NCBI RefSeq assembly: GCF_009812055.1
Contig: NZ_WQNH01000008.1
Location: forward strand, 1 to 64,000
Direction of reading: 5' to 3'
Source of the DNA: Chelativorans xinjiangensis
GTDB taxonomy: Bacteria > Pseudomonadota > Alphaproteobacteria > Rhizobiales > Rhizobiaceae
Length of the DNA: 64,000 nt
Shown here: positions 8,380-16,881 of the stretch, one piece after another
Layout of the letters: every line of letters starts with the position of its first letter
Numbering within the stretch: position 1 is the first letter of the stretch
Notes under the pieces: model-generated
What the model saw: the letters and a program-made list of their open reading frames with translations, nothing else
What the model was told of the DNA's origin: nothing
Databases searched by the model: none
Position numbers and translations under genes: made by a program

Positions 8380-9363
8380 ATGGCACGCACTGCCATGGCG
8401 CAGGAGACGATTTGTGCCCTGCGCCGGAAAATCGCCAGGATCGAGGGGACCATGCCCGAACGGCTTGCCGCGCCGGGGGAAGGGGAGAGCCTGGTGCTGC
8501 GCCGTTACGGCCGCCCCGAGGGTACGGCAGGGCGCCCGTCCCTCTCTGCGGAAACGGGATCGCCGCGCCTCGACGCCGCTCTTGGCGGCGGCATCCTGCA
8601 GGCGGCTCTGACGGAGGTCATCGGCCGCGAGACCCGCGACAGCGGGATCGTTTCCGGATTTTCGCTGGCGCTTGCCGCGATTGCCGCGCGAGCGGGCGCC
8701 GCCTCGACCGAGGGCGCCCGGCCGGTCCTGTGGGTCGCCACGGCAGACATTCTTGCTGAAGCCGGCTTTCCCTATGCGCCGGGCGTGGAGCAGTTCTTCG
8801 GCCTTACTCCCGACCGGCTTCTCCTCGTTCGGGCAAACCGGCTCGAAGATGCACTCTGGGCGGCGGAAGAGGCCGCCGGATTGGGCTGCTTCTCGGCCAC
8901 CTTCCTGGAACTGCGCGGCAACCCGGCAAGACTGGATCTGACCGCCACGCGACGCCTGCACCATCGCGCGAGGGAGGCCGGGCAGCCCGTATTCCTCATC
9001 CGCCACTCGTCCGAGCCGGAGCCTACGGCGGCGACCACGCGCCTTCTCGTCTTCCCCGCGTCCTCTTCCCTGCGCAAAACCCTTGCCGAACCGCTCCCCC
9101 GCTCCATCGGCCCGCCGGCCTTTGCCGTCACCCTGGCCAGGAGCCGGACCGGGAAAACCGGAACATTCACACTGGAATGGAACCCCCATGACTTCGTTTT
9201 TCAGGAAAGATGGCCCACCGGGGAACGGGGATCTGCTTTCAAAAGCAGCCGGGAAGCGCAGGATACTGGCGGTCTGGCTGCCGCATCTTTCGACCGACCG
9301 GATCCTGCGCCGCCGGCACGGGGCGGGCTGGCGGCTGCGCGCAAGGAGAGGCGCGCAGGCTGA
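8380..9363 (+). CDS. imuA: SOS mutasome accessory protein ImuA
   Basis: ImuA is a RecA-like partner of ImuB and the error-prone polymerase DnaE2 in damage-induced mutagenesis. The 327 residues show the family start ALRRKIARIEG, the fold region LDAALGGGILQAALTEV, and a degenerate Walker A region (GRETRDSG) without the usual lysine, as in ImuA rather than RecA. The late WNPHDF segment is also typical. In-frame ATGs exist at 8380 and 8395. The last 176 bases overlap the proposed imuB start in another frame. It is the first gene of a LexA-controlled operon. Confidence 0.9.
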   Translation: MARTAMAQETICALRRKIARIEGTMPERLAAPGEGESLVLRRYGRPEGTAGRPSLSAETGSPRLDAALGGGILQAALTEVIGRETRDSGIVSGFSLALAAIAARAGAASTEGARPVLWVATADILAEAGFPYAPGVEQFFGLTPDRLLLVRANRLEDALWAAEEAAGLGCFSATFLELRGNPARLDLTATRRLHHRAREAGQPVFLIRHSSEPEPTAATTRLLVFPASSSLRKTLAEPLPRSIGPPAFAVTLARSRTGKTGTFTLEWNPHDFVFQERWPTGERGSAFKSSREAQDTGGLAAASFDRPDPAPPARGGLAAARKERRAG

Positions 9364-10825
9364 CTTTCCGTCACTGGTCATAAGCTGCCGGGAGGGCAAC
9401 ACCCAGCGCATCGCCGCCCTGGACGAGCGGGCCGCCTCACTCGGCCTGAAGCCGGGGACGGGTATTGCCGACGCGCGCGCCATGCATCCGAGGATCGAGA
9501 TCATCGAGGCCGATCCGGATGCCGACCGGCGGCTGCTGGAAAGTCTGGCCGACTGGTGTGACCGCTTCACGCCGCTGGTGGCGCTCAACGGCGCGGACGG
9601 ACTCTTCCTCGATATCAACGGCTGCGCGCATCTTTTCGGTGGCGAAGATGCGATGCTGGAGGAGATCGTCCGCCGACTCACGCACCAAGGGTTCGATGCG
9701 CGCGCCGCTCTCGCCTCCACGCCGGGCATGGCCTGGGCGGCGGCGCGCTACTATGAAGGCGGCGACCGGAGCGTGCCTGCGGGCGAGGAGGAGCACGCGC
9801 TTGCCCCTTTGCCCCTTGCCGCTTTGCGCCTGGAGGAGAAGACCCGGTTTGGCCTCGAAAGTGTGGGCCTGCGCCATGTCGGCGCACTGCTCGGCGCACC
9901 GCGCGCCCCGCTCGCCCGCCGCTTCGGGAGCATGCTCATCGCCCGCCTCGACCAGGCCTTGGGGATGACCGAGGAAGTCATCTCGCCACGCCTGCCCGTG
10001 GCGCCGCTCTCGGTCGAGCGCCAGCTTGCAGAGCCGATCGGCACCCGGGAGGATATCGAGCGGCTGATCCTCATTCTTGCCCGCACCTTGAAGGAGGATC
10101 TGGAGCGGAGCGGCGAAGGCGCAAGGCGGCTACAGCTTTCCCTTTTCCGGGTCGACGGTGCCGTGATGCGCATTCGGGTGGGCACGTCACGCCCGCTGCG
10201 TGAGCCGCCGCTGGTCGCAAGATTGTTCCAAGAGAGGCTGACCGCCCTCGAAAACAGCCTCGATGCCGGATATGGCTTCGATCTGGTACGGCTTTCGGTT
10301 GCCGTCGCCGCGCCCTTCGTGATGCAGCAAGCGGATTTTTCGGGGCACGCATCGGAGGAAGAGGAGGCGCTTTCCCTCCTTGCCGACCGCATTTGCGCGC
10401 GCCTCGGCAACGGCGCCATTCTCGCCCCGGCCTTGGCCGAGAGCCACGTGCCCGAGCGCAGGGCCCGCTTCGCTCCCATTGAGGAGGAGGCACGCGCCCG
10501 GCCGACAGGGACAACGGAGCCGCTGCCGACGGCCGAGGCTCGTCCCATCCGGCTTCTGGAAAAGCCCGAGCCGGTGACGGCCTCGGCGGAAGTCCCCGAA
10601 GGCCCGCCCCTCTCCTTCCGCTGGCGGCGGGCGCTTTACCGCGTGGCACGTGCGGAGGGCCCCGAGCGCATCACCTCCGAATGGTGGAACGAGGACCCTC
10701 CCGCGCCCACGCGCGATTATTTCCGCGTCGAGGACATGGCCGGCCGCCGCTACTGGCTCTACCGGGAGGGGCTTTATGGCGAGGCCGCCGCGCCGCGGTG
10801 GTTCCTGCACGGGATTTTCCCATGA
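9188..10825 (+). CDS. imuB: Y-family polymerase-like mutasome protein ImuB
   Basis: ImuB is a catalytically inactive Y-family polymerase homologue that bridges ImuA, DnaE2 and the beta clamp. The conserved part starts at RRILAVWLPHLSTDRILRRR. LFLDINGCAHLFGGE replaces the motif that carries catalytic acids in active Y-family enzymes, and the LGLKPGTGIADARAMHP and FGLESVGLRHVGALL (helix-hairpin-helix) blocks follow. The C-terminus RDYFRVEDMAGRRYWLYREG is the ImuB tail. The ATG at 9188 gives 545 residues and is the only good start before the conserved part, which forces a 176-base overlap with imuA. Its stop overlaps the dnaE2 start (ATGA). Confidence 0.92.
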   Translation: MTSFFRKDGPPGNGDLLSKAAGKRRILAVWLPHLSTDRILRRRHGAGWRLRARRGAQADFPSLVISCREGNTQRIAALDERAASLGLKPGTGIADARAMHPRIEIIEADPDADRRLLESLADWCDRFTPLVALNGADGLFLDINGCAHLFGGEDAMLEEIVRRLTHQGFDARAALASTPGMAWAAARYYEGGDRSVPAGEEEHALAPLPLAALRLEEKTRFGLESVGLRHVGALLGAPRAPLARRFGSMLIARLDQALGMTEEVISPRLPVAPLSVERQLAEPIGTREDIERLILILARTLKEDLERSGEGARRLQLSLFRVDGAVMRIRVGTSRPLREPPLVARLFQERLTALENSLDAGYGFDLVRLSVAVAAPFVMQQADFSGHASEEEEALSLLADRICARLGNGAILAPALAESHVPERRARFAPIEEEARARPTGTTEPLPTAEARPIRLLEKPEPVTASAEVPEGPPLSFRWRRALYRVARAEGPERITSEWWNEDPPAPTRDYFRVEDMAGRRYWLYREGLYGEAAAPRWFLHGIFP

Positions 10826-13800
10826 GCACGCCCGCCGTCGCCTATGCCGAATTCGGCGTGCAGTCGAACTTCTCCTTCCTGCGCGGCGCTTCGAAGCCGG
10901 AGGAGTTGGTCGTCGCGGCAAAGCTGCTCGGTCATGCGGCCCTGGGCCTTGCCGACCGCAACACCGTGGCGGGCGCCGTGCGGGCCTGGAGCCAGTCCAA
11001 ACACATCAAGCTGGCGGAAGATGCCGAGCCGACCCAGCTTCCTTATCACCCCGGCAGCCGGCTCGTCTTTTCCGACGGCACGCCGGATATTCTTGCCTAT
11101 CCGCAAGATCGGCAAGGCTGGGCACATCTCTGTCGAATGCTGACAGAAGCAAATCTGCGCGAGGAAAGCGAAAAGGGGGCGCCCGTCCTTTTCGCGAAAG
11201 ACCTCTTCGAATGGGGGGATCGCATCTCGCTCGCCGCCCTGCCTGATCTTGAAGCGCGGCCGGAGGAAACGCTTTCCTTTCTCAAGCGCCTGAAGGACCG
11301 GTTTGGACATGCGGTCCGGCTTGCCGTGGCGCTCTCCTATGGCGGGAACGATCGCTGGAAATTGGCTCAGGCGGCAAGTATGGCAGAGGTCTCGAGCCTG
11401 CCGCTGATGGCGACCAATGACGTACTCTATCATGCGGCGGAGCGGCGCCCGCTGCAGGATGTGCTGACTGCGATCCGGTTGAACACGCCGATAACGGAGG
11501 CAGGCTTCGCTCTCGAAACCAACGCCGAGCGCCGCCTGAAGCCGCCGGAGGAAATGGCACGGCTCTTCCGCCATTACCCCGAAGCGCTCACCGAGACGAT
11601 CCGTTTTGCCGAAAGCCTCTCCTTCTCGCTCGCAGAGCTTCAATACAATTATCCCGACGAGCCGACGGAATCCGGCCTTCCGCCTCAGGAAGAGCTCGAA
11701 CGGCTCACCTGGGAGGGCGCACGCAAGCGTTTTCCAGACAGCGTTTCTCCCAAGATAGAGGCGATAATCCAGCATGAGCTGAAGACGGTCCGCGAGTTGC
11801 AATACGCCCGTTACTTCCTGACCGTCCACGACATCATGACGTTTGCCCGTGGGGAAGGTATCCTCTGCCAAGGCCGAGGTTCGGCCGCCAATTCCCTTAT
11901 CTGTTACTGCCTGTCCATCACCGATGTCGGACCGGACATCATCGATACCCTTTTCGAGCGCTTCATTTCAAAGGAGCGCAACGAACCGCCGGACATCGAT
12001 GTCGATTTCGAGCATAGCCGGCGCGACGAAGTCATCGCTTATATCTACAGGAAGTACAGTGAGAAGCGGACCGCCCTCGCCGCCTCTGTCGTCACCTATC
12101 GCGGCCGCTCCGCACTGCGCGAGGTCGCCAAGGTGCTCGGCCTTTCCGAGGACACGATGGCCGCGCTATCCAGCTCGATCTGGGGCTGGTCGAGCGCCAG
12201 GCTCGGCGACACGGAGACCAACGCCGCCGGTCTCGATAAAGTTGATCCTAGGACAAAGCATCTGATCGACCGCGCTAATGAGATTTTGGGTTTCCCGCGT
12301 CACCTGTCTCAACACGTCGGTGGCTTCGTCATCACCAAAGACCGGCTCGATGAGATGGTCCCCATCGTCAAGACGGCGATGGACGAGCGCAAGATGGTGG
12401 AGTGGGACAAGGACGACCTCGATGCGGTCAAGATGCTCAAGGTCGATGTCCTGGCGCTCGGCATGCTGTCCTGCCTGCGGCGGTCGTTCGAACTGCTGAA
12501 GAAACACTACGACGTCAGGGATGACCATGGCCGGCCTCTCGAACTGGCTACGGTTCCGATCAAGGACCGGTGCGTCTACGACATGATCTGCCGGGCGGAC
12601 ACGCTCGGCGTCTTCCAGGTCGAGTCCCGCGCACAGATGTCGATGCTGCCGCGCCTCAAGCCACGCAAATTCTATGATCTCGTTATCGAGGTGGCGATCG
12701 TCAGGCCGGGACCCATCCAGGGCGACATGGTTCACCCTTATCTCCGGCGGCGGGAGAAAAAGGAGGAGCCGGAATATGTGCGGCCGGAACTCGAGGCCAT
12801 TCTGGAGAAAACGCTCGGCGTGCCGCTCTTCCAGGAACAGGCGATGAAGATCGCCGTCGTGGCCGGCGGCTTTTCCCCCGGCGAGGCCGACCAGCTGCGC
12901 CGCGCGATGGCGACCTTCAGGCGCACGGGCACGATCCACGAGTACCGCCAGAAGATGATCGACGGCATGGTGTCGCGGGGCTATCCGCGCGAGTTCGCCG
13001 AGCGCTGCTTCAAGCAGATCGAAGGGTTCGGCGACTACGGCTTCCCCGAAAGCCACGCCGCCTCCTTCGCGCTCCTCGTCTATGCCTCCGCGTGGTTCAA
13101 GACCTTCTATCCGGACGTCTTCTGCGCGGCGATCCTCAACGCCCAGCCCATGGGCTTCTACGCGCCGGCGCAGCTCGTGCGCGACGCGCGCGAGCATGGT
13201 GTCGAGGTTCGTGCCGCGGACATCAACCTGTCCGAATGGGACTGCACGCTGGAAGAAGCCTCCTTCGACCCCGCCCGCGTTGCGGAACGGCACGCGGAGA
13301 TGCGCCCCGTCATCCAGACGCGGCATGCCGTGCGTCTCGGCTTGCGCCAGGTCAAGGGGCTTTCGGAGGAGGACGTGAAGCGGCTGGTGGAAAATCGCGG
13401 TGCCGGCTACGATTCCGTGCGCGACCTGTGGCTGCGCGCGGGCTTGGGCAAAAGCACCGTCGCCCGCCTGGCGGAGGCCGATGCCTTCCGCTCCCTCGGC
13501 CTCGACAGGCGCTCGGCACTTTGGGCCGCGCGGGCGCTGGACGAGAAAGCCGCCGCCGAGCGCTTGCCGCTTTTCGACCGGCCAAGCCTGCGCCTTGCCG
13601 ACCGCGAGCCGGAGATGCGCCTGCCGCCCATGCCGCTCGGCGAACACGTGGTGCACGATTACCGCGCGCTCGGTCTGTCGCTCAAGGCGCATCCTGTCTC
13701 CTTCCTGCGCACCCGCCTCGATGCGGAAGGCGTGACCTCCAACGAACGTCTGCCGGTGATAGGCAACGGGCGCCGCCTTTCCGTCGCCGGCCTGGTGCTC

Positions 13801-14184
13801 ATCCGCCAGCGCCCCGGCACCTCCAAAGGCGTCATCTTCATGACCCTCGAGGACGAAACCGGCATCGCCAACATCGTCGTCTGGCACAAAACCTTCGAGC
13901 GCTTCCGGCCGCAGGTGCTGGGCGCCCGCTTGGTGCGCGTCACGGGCCGCCTGCAGGCGGCCTCAGGCGTCATCCACCTCATCGCCGAGCGGATCGAAGA
14001 CCTGAGCACCTGGCTCGACATCCTCGTCAAGGACGAACGGCAAAGGGAGGACGACAGGTGGACCGGGACGAAACGGCCGGGCGCTACAGCTGTGCAAGGC
14101 AGGCCGCCGCCATCAGAGGGAGCCCCGCGGCTGGTGCGCCCGCAAACCGCCGCCGTCATGCCCAAGGGGCGGAATTTCCATTAG
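10822..14184 (+). CDS. dnaE2: Error-prone DNA polymerase DnaE2
   Basis: DnaE2 is the C-family polymerase that performs translesion synthesis with ImuA and ImuB. The 1120-residue protein starts VAYAEFGVQSNFSFLRGAS (PHP domain), carries the palm motif PPDIDVDFEHSRRDEV near residues 388-402 with catalytic aspartates, and ends with an OB-fold (SVAGLVLIRQRPGTSKGVIF). The missing beta-clamp motif is supplied by ImuB in this system. It is translationally coupled to imuB by ATGA. Its TAG stop shares its last base with the first base of a dispersed two-hairpin repeat. Confidence 0.97.
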   Translation: MSTPAVAYAEFGVQSNFSFLRGASKPEELVVAAKLLGHAALGLADRNTVAGAVRAWSQSKHIKLAEDAEPTQLPYHPGSRLVFSDGTPDILAYPQDRQGWAHLCRMLTEANLREESEKGAPVLFAKDLFEWGDRISLAALPDLEARPEETLSFLKRLKDRFGHAVRLAVALSYGGNDRWKLAQAASMAEVSSLPLMATNDVLYHAAERRPLQDVLTAIRLNTPITEAGFALETNAERRLKPPEEMARLFRHYPEALTETIRFAESLSFSLAELQYNYPDEPTESGLPPQEELERLTWEGARKRFPDSVSPKIEAIIQHELKTVRELQYARYFLTVHDIMTFARGEGILCQGRGSAANSLICYCLSITDVGPDIIDTLFERFISKERNEPPDIDVDFEHSRRDEVIAYIYRKYSEKRTALAASVVTYRGRSALREVAKVLGLSEDTMAALSSSIWGWSSARLGDTETNAAGLDKVDPRTKHLIDRANEILGFPRHLSQHVGGFVITKDRLDEMVPIVKTAMDERKMVEWDKDDLDAVKMLKVDVLALGMLSCLRRSFELLKKHYDVRDDHGRPLELATVPIKDRCVYDMICRADTLGVFQVESRAQMSMLPRLKPRKFYDLVIEVAIVRPGPIQGDMVHPYLRRREKKEEPEYVRPELEAILEKTLGVPLFQEQAMKIAVVAGGFSPGEADQLRRAMATFRRTGTIHEYRQKMIDGMVSRGYPREFAERCFKQIEGFGDYGFPESHAASFALLVYASAWFKTFYPDVFCAAILNAQPMGFYAPAQLVRDAREHGVEVRAADINLSEWDCTLEEASFDPARVAERHAEMRPVIQTRHAVRLGLRQVKGLSEEDVKRLVENRGAGYDSVRDLWLRAGLGKSTVARLAEADAFRSLGLDRRSALWAARALDEKAAAERLPLFDRPSLRLADREPEMRLPPMPLGEHVVHDYRALGLSLKAHPVSFLRTRLDAEGVTSNERLPVIGNGRRLSVAGLVLIRQRPGTSKGVIFMTLEDETGIANIVVWHKTFERFRPQVLGARLVRVTGRLQAASGVIHLIAERIEDLSTWLDILVKDERQREDDRWTGTKRPGATAVQGRPPPSEGAPRLVRPQTAAVMPKGRNFH

Positions 14185-14285
14185 AGCAATTCCAGGAAAA
14201 GTGGAAACCGGTTTTCCGTCCAGAATTGCGATAAAACAACGAGTTAGACCCCTTCATCGATTCCATGAAACGATGAACTGGTCTA
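14184..14285 (+). repeat. Two-hairpin dispersed repeat (family A), copy 1
   Basis: About 102 bp able to form two stem-loops. Stem 1 pairs GCAATTC with GAATTGC and encloses GGAAAACC-type inner arms around GTGGAAACCGGTTTTCC. Stem 2 pairs TAGACC with GGTCTA and, inside it, TTCATCG with CGATGAA. It begins at the last base of the dnaE2 stop codon. Closely similar copies occur at 36994 and 44605, all downstream of a plus-strand gene and in the same orientation. Confidence 0.85.
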
Positions 14286-14286
14286 G

Positions 14287-14336
14287 GTCATGATGCCGCT
14301 TATCTTTCCCGGCATCCACTTTTCGGGGTCATGCTC
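14287..14336. repeat. Palindromic intergenic element (family B)
   Basis: GTCATGATGCC...GGCATCCACTTTTCGGGGTCATG abuts the family A copy. Read on the other strand it begins GAGCATGACCCCGAAAAGTG, a form that recurs between genes in Mesorhizobium-like genomes, with an imperfect palindrome across the element. The stretch at 19561-19610 is a relative (CCCGAAAGTCGGAATCGATTTTCGG). Confidence 0.6.
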
Positions 14337-14369
14337 TGAAAAGCCAGGCTGAAAGGACGCGGCCTCACG

Positions 14370-14579
14370 TCAGGGGCGGTCCGAATCCAGCGGCCGCGCT
14401 TCCGACGGCAGCATGACGGGAACGCCGTCGCGCACCGGGTAGGCAAGTCGGGCCGCCCTGGAGATCAGCTCGCTGCCCGCCGGGTCCCATTTAAGCGGGC
14501 CCCTGGTGAGGGGACAAACCAGAAGCTCCAGGAGCTTCGGCTCGATCAAGGTCTGTTCACTCCGCCCTCTGTCAGTCAT
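14370..14579 (-). CDS. Trm112/UPF0434 family small protein
   Basis: This 69-residue protein has [22 protein letters not shown] followed by [18 protein letters not shown], the Trm112 (UPF0434, YcaR) pattern. Only one cysteine remains from the zinc-binding set seen in some homologues, which is common in proteobacteria. In eukaryotes Trm112 activates methyltransferases; the bacterial role is unclear. ATG 14579 starts the conserved part. It is followed on the same strand by nothing until the mutasome end, and lies 128 bases downstream of the CnoX-type gene. Confidence 0.85.
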   Translation of the reverse strand: MTDRGRSEQTLIEPKLLELLVCPLTRGPLKWDPAGSELISRAARLAYPVRDGVPVMLPSEARPLDSDRP

Positions 14580-14707
14580 GTCACCAGCGTCTCCGCTCCA
14601 CTTTCCACTGTCCACCGAACACGCTTCTTCGCCCATTCATAGCATGATGGCGGGATGAGCGAGAGGGTGTCCGGCACCCCTATATTTCGCTCGTACGGGA
14701 GCGGCAC

Positions 14708-15697
14708 TCAGGAAAACAGCAGCGAGGAAAGCTTGCGCCTGGCCGAAAGGGTCGCCGGATCGCTCATCCCCCAGGCATCGAAGAGCTCCAGGAGCTTCGT
14801 CCGCGCCGCGTCGTCGTTCCAGCTCCGATCCGCCCTGACGACGGCGAGCAGGTGTTCCGCCGCTTCCTCGCGCTTTCCCTCCGCGTTTCGGATGAGCGCC
14901 AGATCGAAGCGCGCCTGATGGTCGACAGGATCCGCCTCAAGCCGCCTCTGCAGGCCGGCCGGGTCGCCGAGCCCCGCCACCTGTTCGGCCAGCGCCATTT
15001 TGGCCCGCACCGCGGCAACGGAAGCGGCATCCTTTTTCGCTTCCGGCACCCGCCCGAGCACGGCCCGCGCCTCGTCGGCCTGCCCCGCCTCGAACAGGAG
15101 GTCGGCAAGGGCCGCCAACGCCTCCACATGCTCCGGCTCCTGCTGCAGGATCGCCGAATAGATTTGCGCCGCCATCTGCTGGTCGCCGGCCTCGCGCGCC
15201 TCCGCCGCCGCGGCCAGCGCTTCCTCGACGCGATTGCCGCCACCGGCCGAGAGCTTTTTCACGAAGTCGCGGATCTGGCTCTCTGGAACGGCACCCATGA
15301 AACCGTCGACGGGCTGGCCGTCCTTGAAAGCGATGACGGCGGGAATCGACTGGATGCCGAGTTGGCCGGGAATGGCCGGGTGCTCATCGATGTTCAGCTT
15401 CACGAGCTTGACGCCGCCGCCCGCCTCGCGCACCACCTTCTCGAGCGCCGGCGTAAGCTGCTTGCAGGGGCCGCACCAAGGCGCCCAGAAATCCACCAGC
15501 ACCGGCTGGCGGCTCGACTCCTGGACGACATCGGCGGCAAAGGACGCCGTCGACGTGTCCTTGATAAGATCGGACGCCCTGGGAGCGGCCTCCGCAAAGC
15601 CGTTGCCGCTTCCTGCCTCGCCGCCCGGCCCGCCGAAACTGACATTCGCCGTCATCTGACCGCCTGTTCCGCCGTAGGGATTGTCGTGGTTGCTCAT
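14708..15697 (-). CDS. Thioredoxin-TPR chaperedoxin (CnoX/YbbN type)
   Basis: The 329-residue protein has a glycine-rich N-terminus, a thioredoxin domain with WCGPC at 74-78 (VLVDFWAPWCGPCKQLTPAL), and a C-terminal helical tetratricopeptide part (EALAALADLLFEAGQADEARAVL). This is the CnoX/YbbN architecture: a chaperone that holds unfolded proteins, protects their cysteines and hands them to GroEL/ES. Unlike the E. coli protein, which has SxxC, it keeps both active-site cysteines as in Caulobacter, so disulfide reductase activity is likely. Start ATG 15697; the flexible first 40 residues are not conserved. Confidence 0.9.
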   Translation of the reverse strand: MSNHDNPYGGTGGQMTANVSFGGPGGEAGSGNGFAEAAPRASDLIKDTSTASFAADVVQESSRQPVLVDFWAPWCGPCKQLTPALEKVVREAGGGVKLVKLNIDEHPAIPGQLGIQSIPAVIAFKDGQPVDGFMGAVPESQIRDFVKKLSAGGGNRVEEALAAAAEAREAGDQQMAAQIYSAILQQEPEHVEALAALADLLFEAGQADEARAVLGRVPEAKKDAASVAAVRAKMALAEQVAGLGDPAGLQRRLEADPVDHQARFDLALIRNAEGKREEAAEHLLAVVRADRSWNDDAARTKLLELFDAWGMSDPATLSARRKLSSLLFS

Positions 15698-15788
15698 ATC
15701 TGCCCCTTCGTGTGCTTCACGCGCCTGCTCGCCAATGCGGCGCCGGAGCGCCGTCTCGCCGACAAGAGCGGAAAACGTGATGTGGCGA

Positions 15789-16286
15789 TCATTGCGAAAC
15801 TTTCAAGACGAGCGGCCGGTGTCCGGTCGCTTCGAGGAAACGCATGAGGTCGGCCTTGCGGATCGATGCCGTCGCCTCGTTGTGAAGCGGATGCGCGTTG
15901 ATGATTTCGTGCTCCAGGAGCGCCTCGTCCAGCACCACGGTAACCTTCCGCTCGCTATCGTTGACCACGCCGAAGAGGGTGACAGCGCCGGGGGTGACCC
16001 CGAGCAGCGCCATAAGCCTGTCCGGCTTGCTGAAGGACACGCGGCCGGACGCGCCGATCGCGTGGTGAATCGTCTTGAGGTCCACCCGCGCATCCTCCTC
16101 GACCGTCACCAGAAAATACTGATCCTTCTTATCCTTCAAGAGCAGGTTTTTTGTGTGACCGCCGGGAATTTCACCCCGCAGGCCCTGCGATTCCTCGACC
16201 GTGAAAAGCGGAGGATGGCGATGGGTCGTCACATCGATGCGGAGCCCCGCGAGATAATCCATCAGTTCTTCCGGCGATCTCGGCAT
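15789..16286 (-). CDS. YbaK/ProX-type aminoacyl-tRNA deacylase
   Basis: This 165-residue single-domain protein related to the editing domain of prolyl-tRNA synthetase acts in trans to hydrolyse mischarged tRNA, most likely Ala-tRNA(Pro) for the ProX (PrdX) branch. Seen here are THRHPPLFTVEESQGLRGEIPGGHTKNLLLKDKK with the catalytic-pocket lysine and GGHTKN motif, and SFSKPDRLMALLGVTPGAVTLFGVVND. ATG 16286 begins the conserved part. It lies 91 bases upstream of the CnoX-type gene, both on the minus strand. Confidence 0.88.
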   Translation of the reverse strand: MPRSPEELMDYLAGLRIDVTTHRHPPLFTVEESQGLRGEIPGGHTKNLLLKDKKDQYFLVTVEEDARVDLKTIHHAIGASGRVSFSKPDRLMALLGVTPGAVTLFGVVNDSERKVTVVLDEALLEHEIINAHPLHNEATASIRKADLMRFLEATGHRPLVLKVSQ

Positions 16287-16433
16287 GACCCCTCGCTTCG
16301 AATAGCTGGCACCACGCCGATGTATGTGCTCCCGCTGCCTTTTTGCAAGCACGACCGCCAGCGGCAGCGAGCCGACCACGTTTGTCGAAGCACCAGGCGT
16401 CCGGGCGAATGCAAAGTCGGCACGAATTCCCTG

Positions 16434-16462
16434 TTGCAATCGGCCGGCAGTTCAGCCATATA
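16434..16462 (+). promoter_or_regulatory. Likely promoter of tRNA-Gly
   Basis: TTGCAA (16434-16439) and CATATA (16457-16462) are separated by 17 bp and would start transcription near 16469, about 20 bases before the mature tRNA. A small GC hairpin (ACGGC-TTTC-GCCGT) lies in the would-be leader. The call rests on pattern only. Confidence 0.5.
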
Positions 16463-16490
16463 AGCGCCGCTTACGGCTTTCGCCGTGCGA

Positions 16491-16565
16491 GCGGGTGTAG
16501 CTCAGGGGTAGAGCACAACCTTGCCAAGGTTGGGGTCGAGGGTTCGAATCCCTTCGCCCGCTCCA
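16491..16565 (+). tRNA. tRNA-Gly (anticodon GCC)
   Basis: A full cloverleaf is seen. The acceptor GCGGGTG pairs with CGCCCGC, the D arm is GCTCAGGGGTAGAGC, the anticodon stem-loop is AACCTTGCCAAGGTT with anticodon GCC, and the T arm is GAGGGTTCGAATCCCTT. The discriminator is T and CCA is encoded. It lies between the YbaK-type gene and an accessory-looking region, a position often used by integrating elements, but no integrase or second copy of its 3' end was found. Confidence 0.98.
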
Positions 16566-16881
16566 AAATTCCTTAAATTTAAATGGCTTAGGGCTCGGGG
16601 TATCCGGGCCTTTCTGCTGTCTGGACGCCGGGGAGTCTATGGGGGAGTGGCCCTGCTCCTAGCTGGTCCAAAGCTCGAATGCGGCGTGCACCTGATCCAC
16701 TCGAACAGAAGCTCGGCGGCGATCCTTAAGGCCAGCGTAGAGCACCGGATGCCCGTCTACCTCGTCTGGACCACCCGACTTTTCGAGCAGCGTGACCTCC
16801 AGGGTCGTCACCGCAAGCTCCCGATCGGGAAGATTTAATGCCTCGGTCGCGTTGGCGAGTACTGCATTTTCGGAACCAGCC
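16566..16881. other. Spacer after tRNA-Gly, possible gene remnant
   Basis: This is a 316-bp spacer. A minus-strand open frame (16659-16898, 79 codons) reads plausibly as protein (NLPDRELAVTTLEVTLLEKS) but matches no family I know and overlaps the end of the SARP-type gene. It may be the remnant of a gene downstream of that regulator. An AT-rich patch, TTCCTTAAATTTAAATGG, follows the tRNA. Confidence 0.3.

Noticed and set aside
7753-9729. A 658-codon open minus-strand frame running from the zincin gene back through imuA into imuB.
   Set aside because: Only the last 147 codons have family similarity. The rest is antisense to the clear imuA and imuB genes and has an arginine/serine-rich shadow composition.
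12166-13887. A 573-codon minus-strand frame antisense to dnaE2.
   Set aside because: It mirrors dnaE2 codons, is rich in His/Arg/Asp, has no recognisable domain, and dnaE2 itself is certain.
16491-16565. tRNA-Gly as the attachment site of an integrated element.
   Set aside because: No integrase gene and no second copy of the tRNA 3' end were found in the window, so only a weak positional argument remains.
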